This document shows positions 26,530 to 34,593 of a stretch of 64,000 nucleotides of DNA, in pieces; the first letter of the stretch is position 1; every line of letters starts with the position of its first letter. The translations under genes and the position numbers were made by a program. The stretch comes from Sandaracinaceae bacterium (GTDB lineage: Bacteria; Myxococcota_A; Polyangia; Polyangiales; Houyiibacteriaceae): assembly GCA_020633075.1 (NCBI GenBank), contig JACKEI010000002.1:1525079-1589078 (forward strand), read 5' to 3'. Below the pieces are notes generated by a model. It ran no database searches and was not told the origin of the DNA. It saw nothing but the letters and a program-made list of their open reading frames with translations.

Positions 26530-27186
26530 TCACGCCTCGGGCGTGAGCGACCGGATGATCTGGCGCACCCCCAGCCCGAACTCCGCTTCTTCCACGAAGC
26601 GTGAGAGCTTGGGAGCCAGCGCCACCAGGTTGGGGAACTCGGCGATGTCGGCGGACTCGAAGCGCTGGCGCAGCTGCCGCTGCCACTCCTGCTGCGTGCC
26701 CGCCTCCGCGCTCTGCTGCTGCTCGCGCGCGGCGACCTCGATGGCCACGGCGCCCAGCGTGTAGCTCACCAGCAGGTGTAGGCCGCGCGCCACGGCGTCC
26801 GCCCCCAGCCCCGCGCCGCGCAGCTTGCCCAGCAGGCGCTCGGTGATGCGCAGCGACTGGAGCCCGTAGCTGGCGCTGCTCCCCAGCAGCGGCAGCACGC
26901 CCGGGTGCTGCAGCAGCGACGCGCGCATGCGCAGGAAGGTCACCTCGATCCACGCCTGCCAGCCCTCCGTGTCGTGCTCGGTGGCCTGACCCTCGGCGAT
27001 GACCAGCTCGATCAGACCGTCCAGGATGTCCGTCTTGTTCTTGAAGTGCCGGTAGACAGCCATGGGCGTCACGTCCAGCTCTTGCGCCAGCCGCCGGATG
27101 GTCAGCCCTTGCAGGCCTTCGCTGTCCACGATGCGGAGCGCGTCTTCCAGGATCCGCTCTCGCGAGAGTCTGCCGCGGGTGCTCAT
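26530..27186 (-). CDS. TetR/AcrR-family transcriptional regulator
   Basis: The N-terminal helix-turn-helix of about 50 residues is typical: RERILEDALRIVDSEGL, LTIRRLAQELDVTPMAVYRHFKNKTDIL. The all-helical C-terminal domain (about residues 70-215) would bind an unknown effector. The tyrosine-His-Phe (VYRHF) recognition segment is intact. I chose the ATG at 27186 over one at 27204 because the inverted repeat 27187-27203 then sits directly upstream, as expected for an autoregulated repressor. The crotonase gene downstream is the nearest plausible target, which would fit control of an acyl-CoA step. That link is inference. Confidence 0.92.
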   Translation of the reverse strand: MSTRGRLSRERILEDALRIVDSEGLQGLTIRRLAQELDVTPMAVYRHFKNKTDILDGLIELVIAEGQATEHDTEGWQAWIEVTFLRMRASLLQHPGVLPLLGSSASYGLQSLRITERLLGKLRGAGLGADAVARGLHLLVSYTLGAVAIEVAAREQQQSAEAGTQQEWQRQLRQRFESADIAEFPNLVALAPKLSRFVEEAEFGLGVRQIIRSLTPEA

Positions 27187-27203
27187 TGTGTACGGAGTAT
27201 ACA
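27187..27203. promoter_or_regulatory. Candidate TetR operator
   Basis: An imperfect inverted repeat TGTGTAC-GGA-GTATACA (6 of 7 arm positions pair) lies directly before the TetR-type start codon. It is noticeably AT-richer than its surroundings. Size and place fit an autoregulatory operator. Confidence 0.45.
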
Positions 27204-27332
27204 TGAGACCGGGCGCGGGTCACCTCGCCGCGTGCAGGTCGTGGGCGCGCGGGGGCCGGCTCTCGGGGTGGTTGGCCTCGGGCACACGCGCGCCGCCGGG
27301 ACCTCGTGCGCCGCGCCGCTCGCGGCTGGCGT

Positions 27333-27737
27333 TCAGCCGCCCGTCAGCGGCGCGATGGCGCGGGCGTCCAGGTACTCGTCCAGGCGGCGGATGCGCCCCT
27401 CTTCCACGACCGCCACCAAGCAAGCGTGCGCGCGCACCTGTTCACCGCCCGCCGCGCGGCAGGCCAGGACGTGCTGCTGCACAAAGCCGGTGGGCGTGGG
27501 CTGCAGGCGCACGTCCTCGTAGCGCAGCTCGCTCACCTGCGTGGTCAGGAAGCGGATCACCCCCAGCATCTTGCGCTTGGTCAGCGTGGCGCCCGTGGTG
27601 TTCATGAAGACCAGCGCGTCGTCGTGGTAGAGCGCGTCCACGGCGTCCACGTCGCCGCCGGCGATGGCGGCAAAGAGCGCGCGGGCCACGTGGGTGCTGT
27701 CCGCCGTTTGAGTGCGGTCGGCCGTGGCGTCACTCAT
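27333..27737 (-). CDS. SnoaL/NTF2-like protein
   Basis: The 134-residue protein has the length and pattern of a nuclear transport factor 2-like fold. A helix opens it (THVARALFAAIAGGDVDAVDALYHDDALVFM), followed by strands such as ATLTKRKMLGVIRFL and VVEEGRIRRLDEYLDARAI. The last is the usual end motif G-I-x-x-x-D-E-Y-x-D. Members include isomerases, dehydratases and binding proteins, so no reaction is assigned. Its ATG at 27737 overlaps the stop of the serine acetyltransferase gene by eight bases, so translation is probably coupled. Confidence 0.8.
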   Translation of the reverse strand: MSDATADRTQTADSTHVARALFAAIAGGDVDAVDALYHDDALVFMNTTGATLTKRKMLGVIRFLTTQVSELRYEDVRLQPTPTGFVQQHVLACRAAGGEQVRAHACLVAVVEEGRIRRLDEYLDARAIAPLTGG

Positions 27738-28620
27738 CACGCGCCCTCCCGAAGATCTTGGAGCCCGGCGGCACGGAGCGCGTGAGCCACACGTTGCCGC
27801 CGATGACCGAGCCCTTTCCAATGACCGTGTCACCGCCGAGGATGCTCGCGCCCGCGTACACCGTGACCTCGTCTTCCAGCGTGGGATGCCGCTGGCGGTT
27901 TGGCGCAGCGCTGCCGCCGCGCGGCAGGCTCAACGCGCCCAGGGTGACGCCCTGGTAGAGCTTCACGTCGTTGCCGATGACGCAGGTGGCGCCGATCACC
28001 ACGCCCGTGCCGTGGTCCACGAAGAAGCGCTCTCCCACGGTAGCGCCGGGGTGGATGTCCATGCCCGTGAGCGAGTGCGCGTACTCCGTGATGATGCGCG
28101 GCAAGAGCGGCACGCCCGTGATGTGCAGCTCGTGCGCCAGCCGGTACGCCGTGATGGCCTCGATGCTGGGGTAGCTGAAGACCACCTCCTCCACGCTGGG
28201 CGCGGCGGGGTCCCCGTGGAAGGCCGCCAGCACGTCGCCGTTCAGCTGCGCGCGCAGCGCGGGGATGCGCCGGGCCAGCCGCAGCGTGGCCTCTTCCGCC
28301 CACGAGGGGGGCTTGCCGGGGCAGCGGCCCACCTGGTGCTCGTAGGTGCAGGCCCGCCGAATCTGCTCCACCAGGATCTCGCAGGCCGGGTAGAGGTGCT
28401 CACTGAGGGCGAAGCGCAAGTTGCCGCGGTTGATGGCGCGCTTCGAGTAGAAGCCCAGGTAGATGAGGGGCTTCAGGTGCTCATAGGCCTCGATGACCTT
28501 GCGCTCGTTGGGGAGCGCGGCGCTGTCGAGGTTGTTGATGTCTTCTGGGCCGTCGTAGCTCTTGACGATGTCGTCCAGCGCGGCCGAGAGCTCATCATGT
28601 CGGGTGATATCCGTGCCCAT
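27730..28620 (-). CDS. cysE: Serine O-acetyltransferase
   Basis: This enzyme transfers acetyl from acetyl-CoA to serine, the first step of cysteine synthesis. The N-terminal half is helical (LPNERKVIEAYEHL...). The C-terminal half is a left-handed beta-helix of hexapeptide repeats. It has the catalytic region MDIHPGATVGERFFVDHGTGVVIG, with the conserved DIHP and DHGTG histidines, then GNDVKLYQGVTLGALS and ILGGDTVIGKGSVIGGNVWLT. At about 296 residues it is of the longer serine acetyltransferase type. The frame starts at a GTG at 28629; the ATG at 28620 is used here. A SnoaL-like gene overlaps its end. Confidence 0.92.
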   Translation of the reverse strand: MGTDITRHDELSAALDDIVKSYDGPEDINNLDSAALPNERKVIEAYEHLKPLIYLGFYSKRAINRGNLRFALSEHLYPACEILVEQIRRACTYEHQVGRCPGKPPSWAEEATLRLARRIPALRAQLNGDVLAAFHGDPAAPSVEEVVFSYPSIEAITAYRLAHELHITGVPLLPRIITEYAHSLTGMDIHPGATVGERFFVDHGTGVVIGATCVIGNDVKLYQGVTLGALSLPRGGSAAPNRQRHPTLEDEVTVYAGASILGGDTVIGKGSVIGGNVWLTRSVPPGSKIFGRARDE

Positions 28621-28698
28621 CCCAGGCACGATCGCACGGGCGCGGCGCGGATGCCACGCCGGATGTCAGGGCGGCCTCCAGCCTCGTGCCGCAGCGCC

Positions 28699-29391
28699 TC
28701 ATGGCGCCGACGCGGGGCTGACGGGAGCCGGGGCTGCGGCAGGGCCAGACCCGGACTGCGAGACGATCGCGAAGCTCACACCCGCGCCGATCAAGACCAG
28801 CACGAACACGCCGACTACCACACCCCACGCAGCAGGCGACGCCACAGCAGGCACGGCGTTCAGCGCTGCGGGCGCCGGCGGTGCTTCGCTCGCAGCTTGG
28901 CGTCGAGGCGCGCCCGCGCTGCGAGCGTCCGGAGGCGCGATGGGCGTGGGCTTGCCCAGCAGGCGCGGCGCCGCCGCCCCGAGCGGCGCGGAAGCCCCGA
29001 GCGGCGCGGCGGTGCCGAGCGGCGCGGAGTTCTCCCCGCCCACCTCGGCCTGGATCGCCCGGCGCAGCAGCTCGCGGTCCTGCTCGTAGCGGGCAAAGAG
29101 CGTTAGGTCCCCCGCGAGCTGCACCAGGCACACGGCCTTGGTGAGCTCCACGTGGTCGGCGTACTCGGCGGGCGGCTCCGGCGCGCGGAGAAAGTCGCTG
29201 AACAGGCTGCGCAGGTGCGGGCCCCGTTGGTCCTGCACCATGTGCACCACCAGCGACCGCTCGATCCAGTCCTGCGTGCGCCAGTAGTAGTTCGCCAGGA
29301 ACATCGAGTGCGGCCCCACGTGATCACGCGCGCTCTCGGCGGCGGCGAGGTCGCGCCGCGTCAGGATCGTCTCGAGCTCATGCGTGTCCAT
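28699..29391 (-). CDS. Uncharacterised single-pass membrane protein
   Basis: The 230-residue protein has a soluble N-terminal part of about 120 residues (MDTHELETILTRRDLAAAESARDH; NYYWRTQDWIERSL). A Pro/Ala-rich linker with four APLG repeats follows, coded by an 18-base tandem repeat near 28980-29036. One transmembrane helix (WGVVVGVFVLVLIGAGVSFAIV) comes next, then a short Pro/Ala tail. It is therefore tail-anchored-like, with the globular domain probably in the cytoplasm. I do not recognise the domain. The ATG at 29391 has no strong ribosome site. It lies between cysE and the five-gene operon on the same strand. Confidence 0.72.
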   Translation of the reverse strand: MDTHELETILTRRDLAAAESARDHVGPHSMFLANYYWRTQDWIERSLVVHMVQDQRGPHLRSLFSDFLRAPEPPAEYADHVELTKAVCLVQLAGDLTLFARYEQDRELLRRAIQAEVGGENSAPLGTAAPLGASAPLGAAAPRLLGKPTPIAPPDARSAGAPRRQAASEAPPAPAALNAVPAVASPAAWGVVVGVFVLVLIGAGVSFAIVSQSGSGPAAAPAPVSPASAP

Positions 29392-29500
29392 GCCGCCAGT
29401 ATACGGCGCCGCGCCTCACCTCTGCCCGAACACCTCGACGTTCCCCGACGCGGCGCGGGCGCGGGACGTCGTCGCGAGCGTGCGGAAGACGGGGCGGGGC

Positions 29501-30616
29501 TCAGCGCAGCGCGCGCGCGAAGCGGGCCCACTTTCGCGCCGCGGTGTCGTTGGTGAGCAGGCCGCCCAGCTGCCGGAGCGTCCCGTTGGCCAGCTGCGCG
29601 TCGAAGAAGTCCGGGGGCAGGGGGCGCCCCCACTGCTGCAGCGCGCTGCGGCTGAGGCGCACCTCGCGCGGGACGATCTCGGCGTTGAACAGGTCGCCGT
29701 CCGACACGTGCCCCAGCACGTCCCCGTGGGGGTCGCGCCAGTAGTCGAACAGAGCGCTCCCGGCCTCGTGCCGCCCGGGACCCCACACGTGCTTGGCGCC
29801 CGTCGCGTAGAGGTGCTCGCCCCCCACCGCGATGTCGTCGAAGTCCAGGACCTCGAAGCTGGCCGACAGCAGCCGCCCGCGAGGCCCGCCGAAGAGCGCG
29901 ATGGCGTGGTGGTCCACTGCAGTGCGCCCCAGGTCCACGCGCAGAAAGGCCCCCATGGCTTGCTTGCTGCGGTCCCCCAGCACCAGGTAGTCCGACGCGA
30001 TCAGCCCGAGCGTCTGCATGAACCAGCCGGTCTCTTGCTCGACGTCGGGCGTCTGCCACGCGACCGCAGCCAGGCGCTCCACCTGCGCGTGGCCTCGCTC
30101 TCGCCGCTGGGGGCTGTTCACGCGCTGACGCTGCCGGGCACGGTTGGTCGACAGGGCTGCGCGCGTCTGCAGGGGCGTGAGCTCACGAACCCCATGCACC
30201 ACGTGCACCTCGAGGCCCGAGGGAGAGCGCAGCCGCACCCTCTCGCCGCCCCCGGCTTCGTCCGTGGGCTCGATGGCGCTCGCACCGCTCACGCGGGTGA
30301 GCACGTCCAGGTCCGCGCGCGCGGCCGCCGTGAACGTGACGCCGGCAAAGCGCGGCGTGGGCGCACGCCGCACCGCGACCAGGTGATGCGCCGCCGAGCT
30401 GCCGCGGTAATAGTCGCCGTGGCGGTCCTGCGCGCTGCGCCGCAGCCCGAAGTCCACCAGGAAGTGCCGCATGTCGTCCAGCTGCGGACGCTCGAGGGTG
30501 ATGTGCGACAGGCCGATGACGCGCGTCAACGGGGCGCGCGCCCTGCCGCGGGTGAAGATGTCCTCCGTGGGGGGGGGCGTCGCGTTGGCGGGCGTCACGG
30601 AATCGCTCGAGCTCAT
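29501..30616 (-). CDS. Two-domain VOC (extradiol dioxygenase-like) protein
   Basis: The 371-residue protein has two glyoxalase/extradiol-dioxygenase modules. Module 1 (about residues 32-150) opens RVIGLSHITLERP and carries HHLVAV and the closing GLEVHVVHG, so it keeps a His-His-Glu set. Module 2 (about 185-330) has LAAVAWQTPDVEQE where extradiol enzymes usually have the first metal His. It keeps DHHAIALF but ends DPHGDVLGHVSDGD where a Glu is expected. The usual catalytic module therefore seems to lack two of three ligands. It may be a divergent dioxygenase or a non-catalytic binding protein. The stop of the upstream thioesterase gene overlaps its ATG (ATGA), marking an operon. Confidence 0.78.
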   Translation of the reverse strand: MSSSDSVTPANATPPPTEDIFTRGRARAPLTRVIGLSHITLERPQLDDMRHFLVDFGLRRSAQDRHGDYYRGSSAAHHLVAVRRAPTPRFAGVTFTAAARADLDVLTRVSGASAIEPTDEAGGGERVRLRSPSGLEVHVVHGVRELTPLQTRAALSTNRARQRQRVNSPQRRERGHAQVERLAAVAWQTPDVEQETGWFMQTLGLIASDYLVLGDRSKQAMGAFLRVDLGRTAVDHHAIALFGGPRGRLLSASFEVLDFDDIAVGGEHLYATGAKHVWGPGRHEAGSALFDYWRDPHGDVLGHVSDGDLFNAEIVPREVRLSRSALQQWGRPLPPDFFDAQLANGTLRQLGGLLTNDTAARKWARFARALR

Positions 30617-31068
30617 GCGGGCGATGATACGCCGGACGCCGGGGTGATCGGGAAGAAGCGACCCGTGGACCTCACTAGCATCTCCCCCTCGTGCTCGATG
30701 CGCGCGTCGATGACCCGGTAGCGGGGGTGGCTCTGGTCCGTGATCTGCGCGCGGACCGTGAGCTCCTTCCCGATTCGTGCCGCGCGCTCGTAGCGCAGCT
30801 CCAGAGACCCCGTGACGTAGAGGTGCCCGGTCAAGAAGTACCCTGCTGCGCAGGAGTACTCGTCCAGCAACAGGGCCAGGATGCCGCCATGCACCGCGCC
30901 GGGCCCGCCCCGAAAGTGCTCGGGCGCCGTGTAGCGGCCGGTGATGGTGTCTCCCTCGCGGCGAAACAGCAGGTGCATGCCGACCGGGTTGGTGGGCGAG
31001 CAGCCGACGCAGCCGGTGTCGAGAGGGAAGCGCAGGTCGACCCCCTCGGGGGGCAGCGTGTGGGTCAT
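30613..31068 (-). CDS. PaaI-type hotdog thioesterase
   Basis: The 151-residue protein is a single hotdog domain. Seen are the N-terminal GCVGCSPTNPVGMHLLF (a CxxC pattern common in one PaaI-like subgroup), the signature GGPGAVHGGILALLLDE around the catalytic Asp/Glu region, and the strands VTGSLELRYERAARIGKEL. It should hydrolyse acyl-CoA or aryl-CoA thioesters in the cytoplasm. Start at 31068 has GGAG eight bases upstream. It overlaps both neighbours by four bases (ATGA), so it is translated in a coupled operon with the CPBP protease and the VOC protein. Confidence 0.88.
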   Translation of the reverse strand: MTHTLPPEGVDLRFPLDTGCVGCSPTNPVGMHLLFRREGDTITGRYTAPEHFRGGPGAVHGGILALLLDEYSCAAGYFLTGHLYVTGSLELRYERAARIGKELTVRAQITDQSHPRYRVIDARIEHEGEMLVRSTGRFFPITPASGVSSPA

Positions 31069-31964
31069 GCGAGGGTCTCCGGGGCGCGCGGGGTGGGGGC
31101 GACCTGCCGCAGGCGCCAGTGAAGCCCGGCGGCGCACGCGGCCGTGACGAGCAAGCCCACCGGCACCGCCCAGAGGGGGAGCTCCGCCGTGTCGGCGGGC
31201 GCGTCGGTCGTGAAGACAATGCCCAGTGTGGCCGCCAGGTTGTTGGTGAAGTGCGCGCCCACGGGCACCCACACCGAGCCGGTGCGGTGCCCGAGCCACG
31301 CCAGGTAGAAGCCGAGTGGCAGCACCCCGGCCATGTGCAGCGGGTCCATGTGCAGCGCGGCGAAGCACACGGCGGAGACCGTCAGGGCCACCGCGGGTGA
31401 GCGAATGCTGCGCTGCAGCACGCCGCGGCAGAGCAGCTCCTCGCCCACGGCTGGCATGACCGCCAGGAAGGGCACCAGCAGCCAGAGGGGCTGCCCGTGG
31501 ATGGCCTGCTCGATCATCTCGAGCGAGCTCTGCTCTGGCAGGAGTGGCTTCAGCTCCGTCACCACGCGGTCTGCTAGCGGACCCAGCCCCAGGATGCCGA
31601 GCGCGGCCAGCAGAAAGGCGCTGGGCGGTGCGCCCCCGAGGCCCAGGGCGCTGCGGTGGGGCACGCGCGCGGCGATGGGCGCCATGACGGCGATCACGAT
31701 GAACACCGTCAGGTTGGCCACCTGCCCGACCGCCAGGAGGGGAAACGACGCGAGCGCTGCCGTGAGCCTCTCTTGGTCATTGACGAGGCCGCCGAGGCCC
31801 GCGAGGCCGACCTGCTGGATCAGGAAGGCCGCGGCGACGGCGAGGTTGGCGATGACCAGCAGCAGCACCGCCACGACCATGGCGACCGCGCCCTGCCACC
31901 ACAGCAAGCGCTCGGGCCGCGTGAGCGGCGGCAAGCCAGGGGGGAGGGGCAGCTCGCCGTCCAC
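31065..31964 (-). CDS. CPBP-family intramembrane metalloprotease
   Basis: The 299-residue polytopic protein carries the three conserved CPBP (Abi/CAAX protease) motifs. These are EELLCRG with the EExxxR pattern, FAALHMDP with a conserved His, and GAHFTNN with HxxxN. About seven to eight membrane helices are visible, starting at AVAMVVAVLLLVIANLAV. The family cleaves substrates within the inner membrane; the target here is unknown. The start is a GTG at 31964 immediately after the rsgA stop, and the end overlaps the thioesterase start. Confidence 0.9.
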   Translation of the reverse strand: MDGELPLPPGLPPLTRPERLLWWQGAVAMVVAVLLLVIANLAVAAAFLIQQVGLAGLGGLVNDQERLTAALASFPLLAVGQVANLTVFIVIAVMAPIAARVPHRSALGLGGAPPSAFLLAALGILGLGPLADRVVTELKPLLPEQSSLEMIEQAIHGQPLWLLVPFLAVMPAVGEELLCRGVLQRSIRSPAVALTVSAVCFAALHMDPLHMAGVLPLGFYLAWLGHRTGSVWVPVGAHFTNNLAATLGIVFTTDAPADTAELPLWAVPVGLLVTAACAAGLHWRLRQVAPTPRAPETLA

Positions 31965-32954
31965 TCAGCCCACCCGGTCCGGCCGCTCTTCGCCCAGCAG
32001 CAGCTTCGCGAAGCTCTCGTAGCGGTCACTGTCGATGTCTTCGGACTCTACCGCCGCCAGGATGGCGCAGCCCGGCTCCGTCAGGTGCTTGCAGCTGCGG
32101 TAGGTGCACTGCCCCAGGAAGGGGCGGAACTCGCGGAAGCACGCCGCCAGCTGCGGCGCGGGGATCTCGAAGCTGGCCAGCTCGCGGATGCCGGGGGTGT
32201 CCGCGATGAAGCCCCCTCCGGTGAGCGGGTGGAGCGTGGCTACGCGCGTGGTGTGTCGCCCCTTGCCGTGGGCCTCGCTGGTGGCGCCCACGCGCAGGTC
32301 CAGGCCGGGCTCGATGCGGTTGACCAGGCTGCTCTTGCCGGCGCCGCTGGGCCCACTGAAGGCCGACACGCGCCCCGCCAGCAGCTCGCGCAGGGTGAGG
32401 ACACCGGGGTCCTCTTCGGCCTCGCCCGGCGCCACGGGCGTCGCGCACGTGCGCACGCAGCGGTAGCCCAGCGACTCGTAGAGGCTGAGCGCGTCGTCGA
32501 TGTAGTCGTCTTCTTCGATGCGCAGGTCGAACTTGTTCGCCACCAGGATGGCGTCCACGCCGTTGTGCTCGGCGATGACCAGGAAGCGGTCGATCATGCG
32601 CGGTACGAAGGGGGGCGCCTCGTAGGCCATGACGATGACCAGCACGTCCAGGTTGGCGATCAGGACGTCCTCGCGGTGCCCGCCCCGGGCGGGGTGCTGG
32701 CGCGAGAAGACCGTGCGACGCGGCAGCACCTCTTCGACGGAGAAGCCCCCGTCGCGGGACTCGACCACCACCACCTGGTCTCCGATGACGCACAGGTCCG
32801 TGTTCTGCCGCACGCGCTTGAGGCGTCCGCGCAGGCGCGCCCGCACGATGTCCCCGGACCCCAGCAGGATGTCGAAGAAGCCCGCCGTGCTGCGCAGGAC
32901 GACGCCCTGCTTGGCGGTGGCGGGGAGCGCCTGCGGCTCGCTCGCGTCCTTCAT
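31965..32954 (-). CDS. rsgA: Ribosome small-subunit-dependent GTPase A
   Basis: RsgA (YjeQ) assists late 30S ribosome maturation. The 329-residue protein shows the circularly permuted GTPase order. The OB-like N-terminal domain is at residues 15-80. Then come G4 (ANKFDL), G1 (GPSGAGKSSLVN), the switch region GKGRHTTR and G3 (DTPGIRE). The C-terminal zinc domain contains CTYRSCKHLTEPGCAI, giving the C-x5-C-H-x5-C pattern. The ATG at 32954 overlaps the upstream unknown gene (ATGA), and the CPBP gene starts on the next base after the stop. Confidence 0.96.
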   Translation of the reverse strand: MKDASEPQALPATAKQGVVLRSTAGFFDILLGSGDIVRARLRGRLKRVRQNTDLCVIGDQVVVVESRDGGFSVEEVLPRRTVFSRQHPARGGHREDVLIANLDVLVIVMAYEAPPFVPRMIDRFLVIAEHNGVDAILVANKFDLRIEEDDYIDDALSLYESLGYRCVRTCATPVAPGEAEEDPGVLTLRELLAGRVSAFSGPSGAGKSSLVNRIEPGLDLRVGATSEAHGKGRHTTRVATLHPLTGGGFIADTPGIRELASFEIPAPQLAACFREFRPFLGQCTYRSCKHLTEPGCAILAAVESEDIDSDRYESFAKLLLGEERPDRVG

Positions 32955-33880
32955 GGCCCGCCCTCGCGCACGACCAGCATGGGCGACCCGGCGCTGCAGC
33001 GCATGAGCACCGCCGAGTCACTGCGCGCGCCGCGGTAGGGGGCGCTGCCCGCGTGGCCCGTGGTCACGCCGCGCAGCTCGCCGCCCAGCTCGAAGCGGTC
33101 GGCGCGGGGGAGGGTGTCTTCCTCGAAGCCGGTCACGCTGACGCGGTCTCCGACGCGCACGCAGTAGGTGTGCAGGCTGCGCTCCCGCTCCGGGCGGGCG
33201 ATGCCGCGCTCCGCTAGGCCGGCGCGGGTGGGCTCCGGGAGCGCCAGCTGGCTCCTGGGTTCGCGCCGTGAGAGCAAGAGAGGGGCGTCCTCGATGCGCA
33301 CGACGACGTACTCGCCGGAGTCGGTATACACAGCAAAGTCGCAGGCTTCGAAGATGCGCACCGACTTGGCGCGCGACACGAGGTCACGCAAGACGACGTC
33401 ACCGTCGGCCGGGGCCCCGATGCGGATGACCTCGCCACGCACCGTGGTAGGGGCGCGCGACGGGGAGAAGAGGCGGTCGCGCGGGGGTTCGTCGGACCCC
33501 AGGGCCCACAGGCGCAGGGTCAGGGTGGAGGTGAGCGCGTAGCGGATGAGCGCAAACACGATGAACGCGTTGAGCACCGCGAAGAAGCCCACCACCGCGA
33601 CCACGAAGAGCACCACCAGCCAGCCCGCGAGGAGCGGGCTGACCAGCCGCGCGACGAGGTAGAGGGGCACCAGGAGGGGCGAGGCCAGCAACGCGTAGCC
33701 GAAAAAACGCAGCGCGCGCGCCACGGCGCCGTGCAGCGCCCCGAGCACGCCCATCTTGGGGGCGAGCCAGACGTGCTCGCGGCCGAGCTCGCGGCGCCCC
33801 GCGTCCCGGCCGTCCACGCGTGAGCTCAGCCACCACGTGCCGTGGTCCATCCCTGCCTGGAATCGGTGCTGGAGCGCCAT
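32951..33880 (-). CDS. Uncharacterised membrane protein (309 aa)
   Basis: This is the first gene of the five-gene overlapping operon. It has a soluble start, two or three membrane helices between about residues 55 and 115 (FFGYALLASPLLVPLYLVARLV; LAGWLVVLFVVAVVGFFAVLNAFIVFALI) and a C-terminal beta-rich domain of about 170 residues. That domain has repeated short strands (GEVIRIGAPADGDVVLRD; GEYVVVRIEDAPLLLSRRE; VRVGDRVSVTGFEED). The overall plan resembles E3-ligase-like or NfeD-type membrane proteins with an OB-like tail, but I cannot assign it. The ATG at 33880 is chosen. The stop overlaps rsgA. Confidence 0.75.
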   Translation of the reverse strand: MALQHRFQAGMDHGTWWLSSRVDGRDAGRRELGREHVWLAPKMGVLGALHGAVARALRFFGYALLASPLLVPLYLVARLVSPLLAGWLVVLFVVAVVGFFAVLNAFIVFALIRYALTSTLTLRLWALGSDEPPRDRLFSPSRAPTTVRGEVIRIGAPADGDVVLRDLVSRAKSVRIFEACDFAVYTDSGEYVVVRIEDAPLLLSRREPRSQLALPEPTRAGLAERGIARPERERSLHTYCVRVGDRVSVTGFEEDTLPRADRFELGGELRGVTTGHAGSAPYRGARSDSAVLMRCSAGSPMLVVREGGP

Positions 33881-33996
33881 GCAGCCCGAGTCCTAGCAGA
33901 GTCCGCGCCCGCGGCCTACACGCGCGCACACCGAGGGGCGGCTGCGCGCCCCGCACCCCGGTCGCAAAGCGCGCGGGACCGTATTAGGGTCGTCGC

Positions 33997-34485
33997 ATGG
34001 GTCGCTTCTTCGTCATCCTCATCGCCACGCTCGTCACCGGCCTCGGCCTGGGCGCCGTCGGCGCTCTTGCACCGGCGCCCGAGGTGCCCGTGTTCATCCT
34101 GGGCATGGAGCCCGTCTGCCTGGCGCCCGTGCAGCCCTGCTGGCTCGCCTTCGGGGGCGGTAACGGTGTGCTCGTGGTCGGCCTGGCGGGCTTCGGCTTG
34201 GTCTCGCTCACCCTCTACGGTGCGGGCCTGTTCTTCGCGACCGGGCAGCTGGCGGGCGGCTTGCTGGCCATCGGCCAGGCCGGCGTCGGGGTGATCGGCT
34301 GGATCGGTCAGGTGGGCGCGGGGACGACGGGCATCGGTCAGCTCATCTTCGGGTGGCTGGTGCGCGGTCAGCTGGCCATCGGCGCCGACGGAACGGCCTT
34401 CCAGCAGATGCTGGGGAGGCAGCTGGCGTCGGCCCTCGCGCGCCCCGGTTCGAGCTACGATCTCGACGCGTCGCGCATTACTTGA
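33997..34485 (+). CDS. Gly-rich polytopic membrane protein
   Basis: The 162-residue product starts with MGRFFVILIATLVTGLGLGAVGAL. It then holds a long hydrophobic stretch with a periodic Gly pattern (GLLAIGQAGVGVIGWIGQVG, then GIGQLIFGWLVRGQLAIG). Units of about six to eight residues (xIGQxGxG) recur. It could be a set of short membrane helices with small-residue packing, or a hydrophobic repeat solenoid. I do not recognise the family. AGGG lies eight bases before the ATG. It stands alone between the rsgA operon and the nitrate operon. Confidence 0.7.
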   Translation: MGRFFVILIATLVTGLGLGAVGALAPAPEVPVFILGMEPVCLAPVQPCWLAFGGGNGVLVVGLAGFGLVSLTLYGAGLFFATGQLAGGLLAIGQAGVGVIGWIGQVGAGTTGIGQLIFGWLVRGQLAIGADGTAFQQMLGRQLASALARPGSSYDLDASRIT

Positions 34486-34512
34486 AACAACTCGGTATTC
34501 AATCGGAAACAT

Positions 34513-34559
34513 TTCGTGTTTCGCCATTATATCGGGCGTTTAACTTCGTGTGACACGAA
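34513..34559. promoter_or_regulatory. Candidate operator/promoter region of the nitrate operon
   Basis: The 108-base gap before the nitrite reductase gene is AT-rich against its surroundings. It holds a perfect inverted repeat TTCGTGT-G-ACACGAA (34545-34559). The same half-site TTCGTGT also occurs at 34513-34519, as part of TCGTGTTTC (34514-34522). The complement of that nonamer, GAAACACGA, recurs upstream of the NarK-type gene. A DNA-binding regulator or an activator such as an FNR/CRP-like or GntR-like protein is plausible. The motif is not one I can name. Confidence 0.5.
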
Positions 34560-34593
34560 TTGACCACGGCGAAATTTCGCTTAGCGTTGAGGC

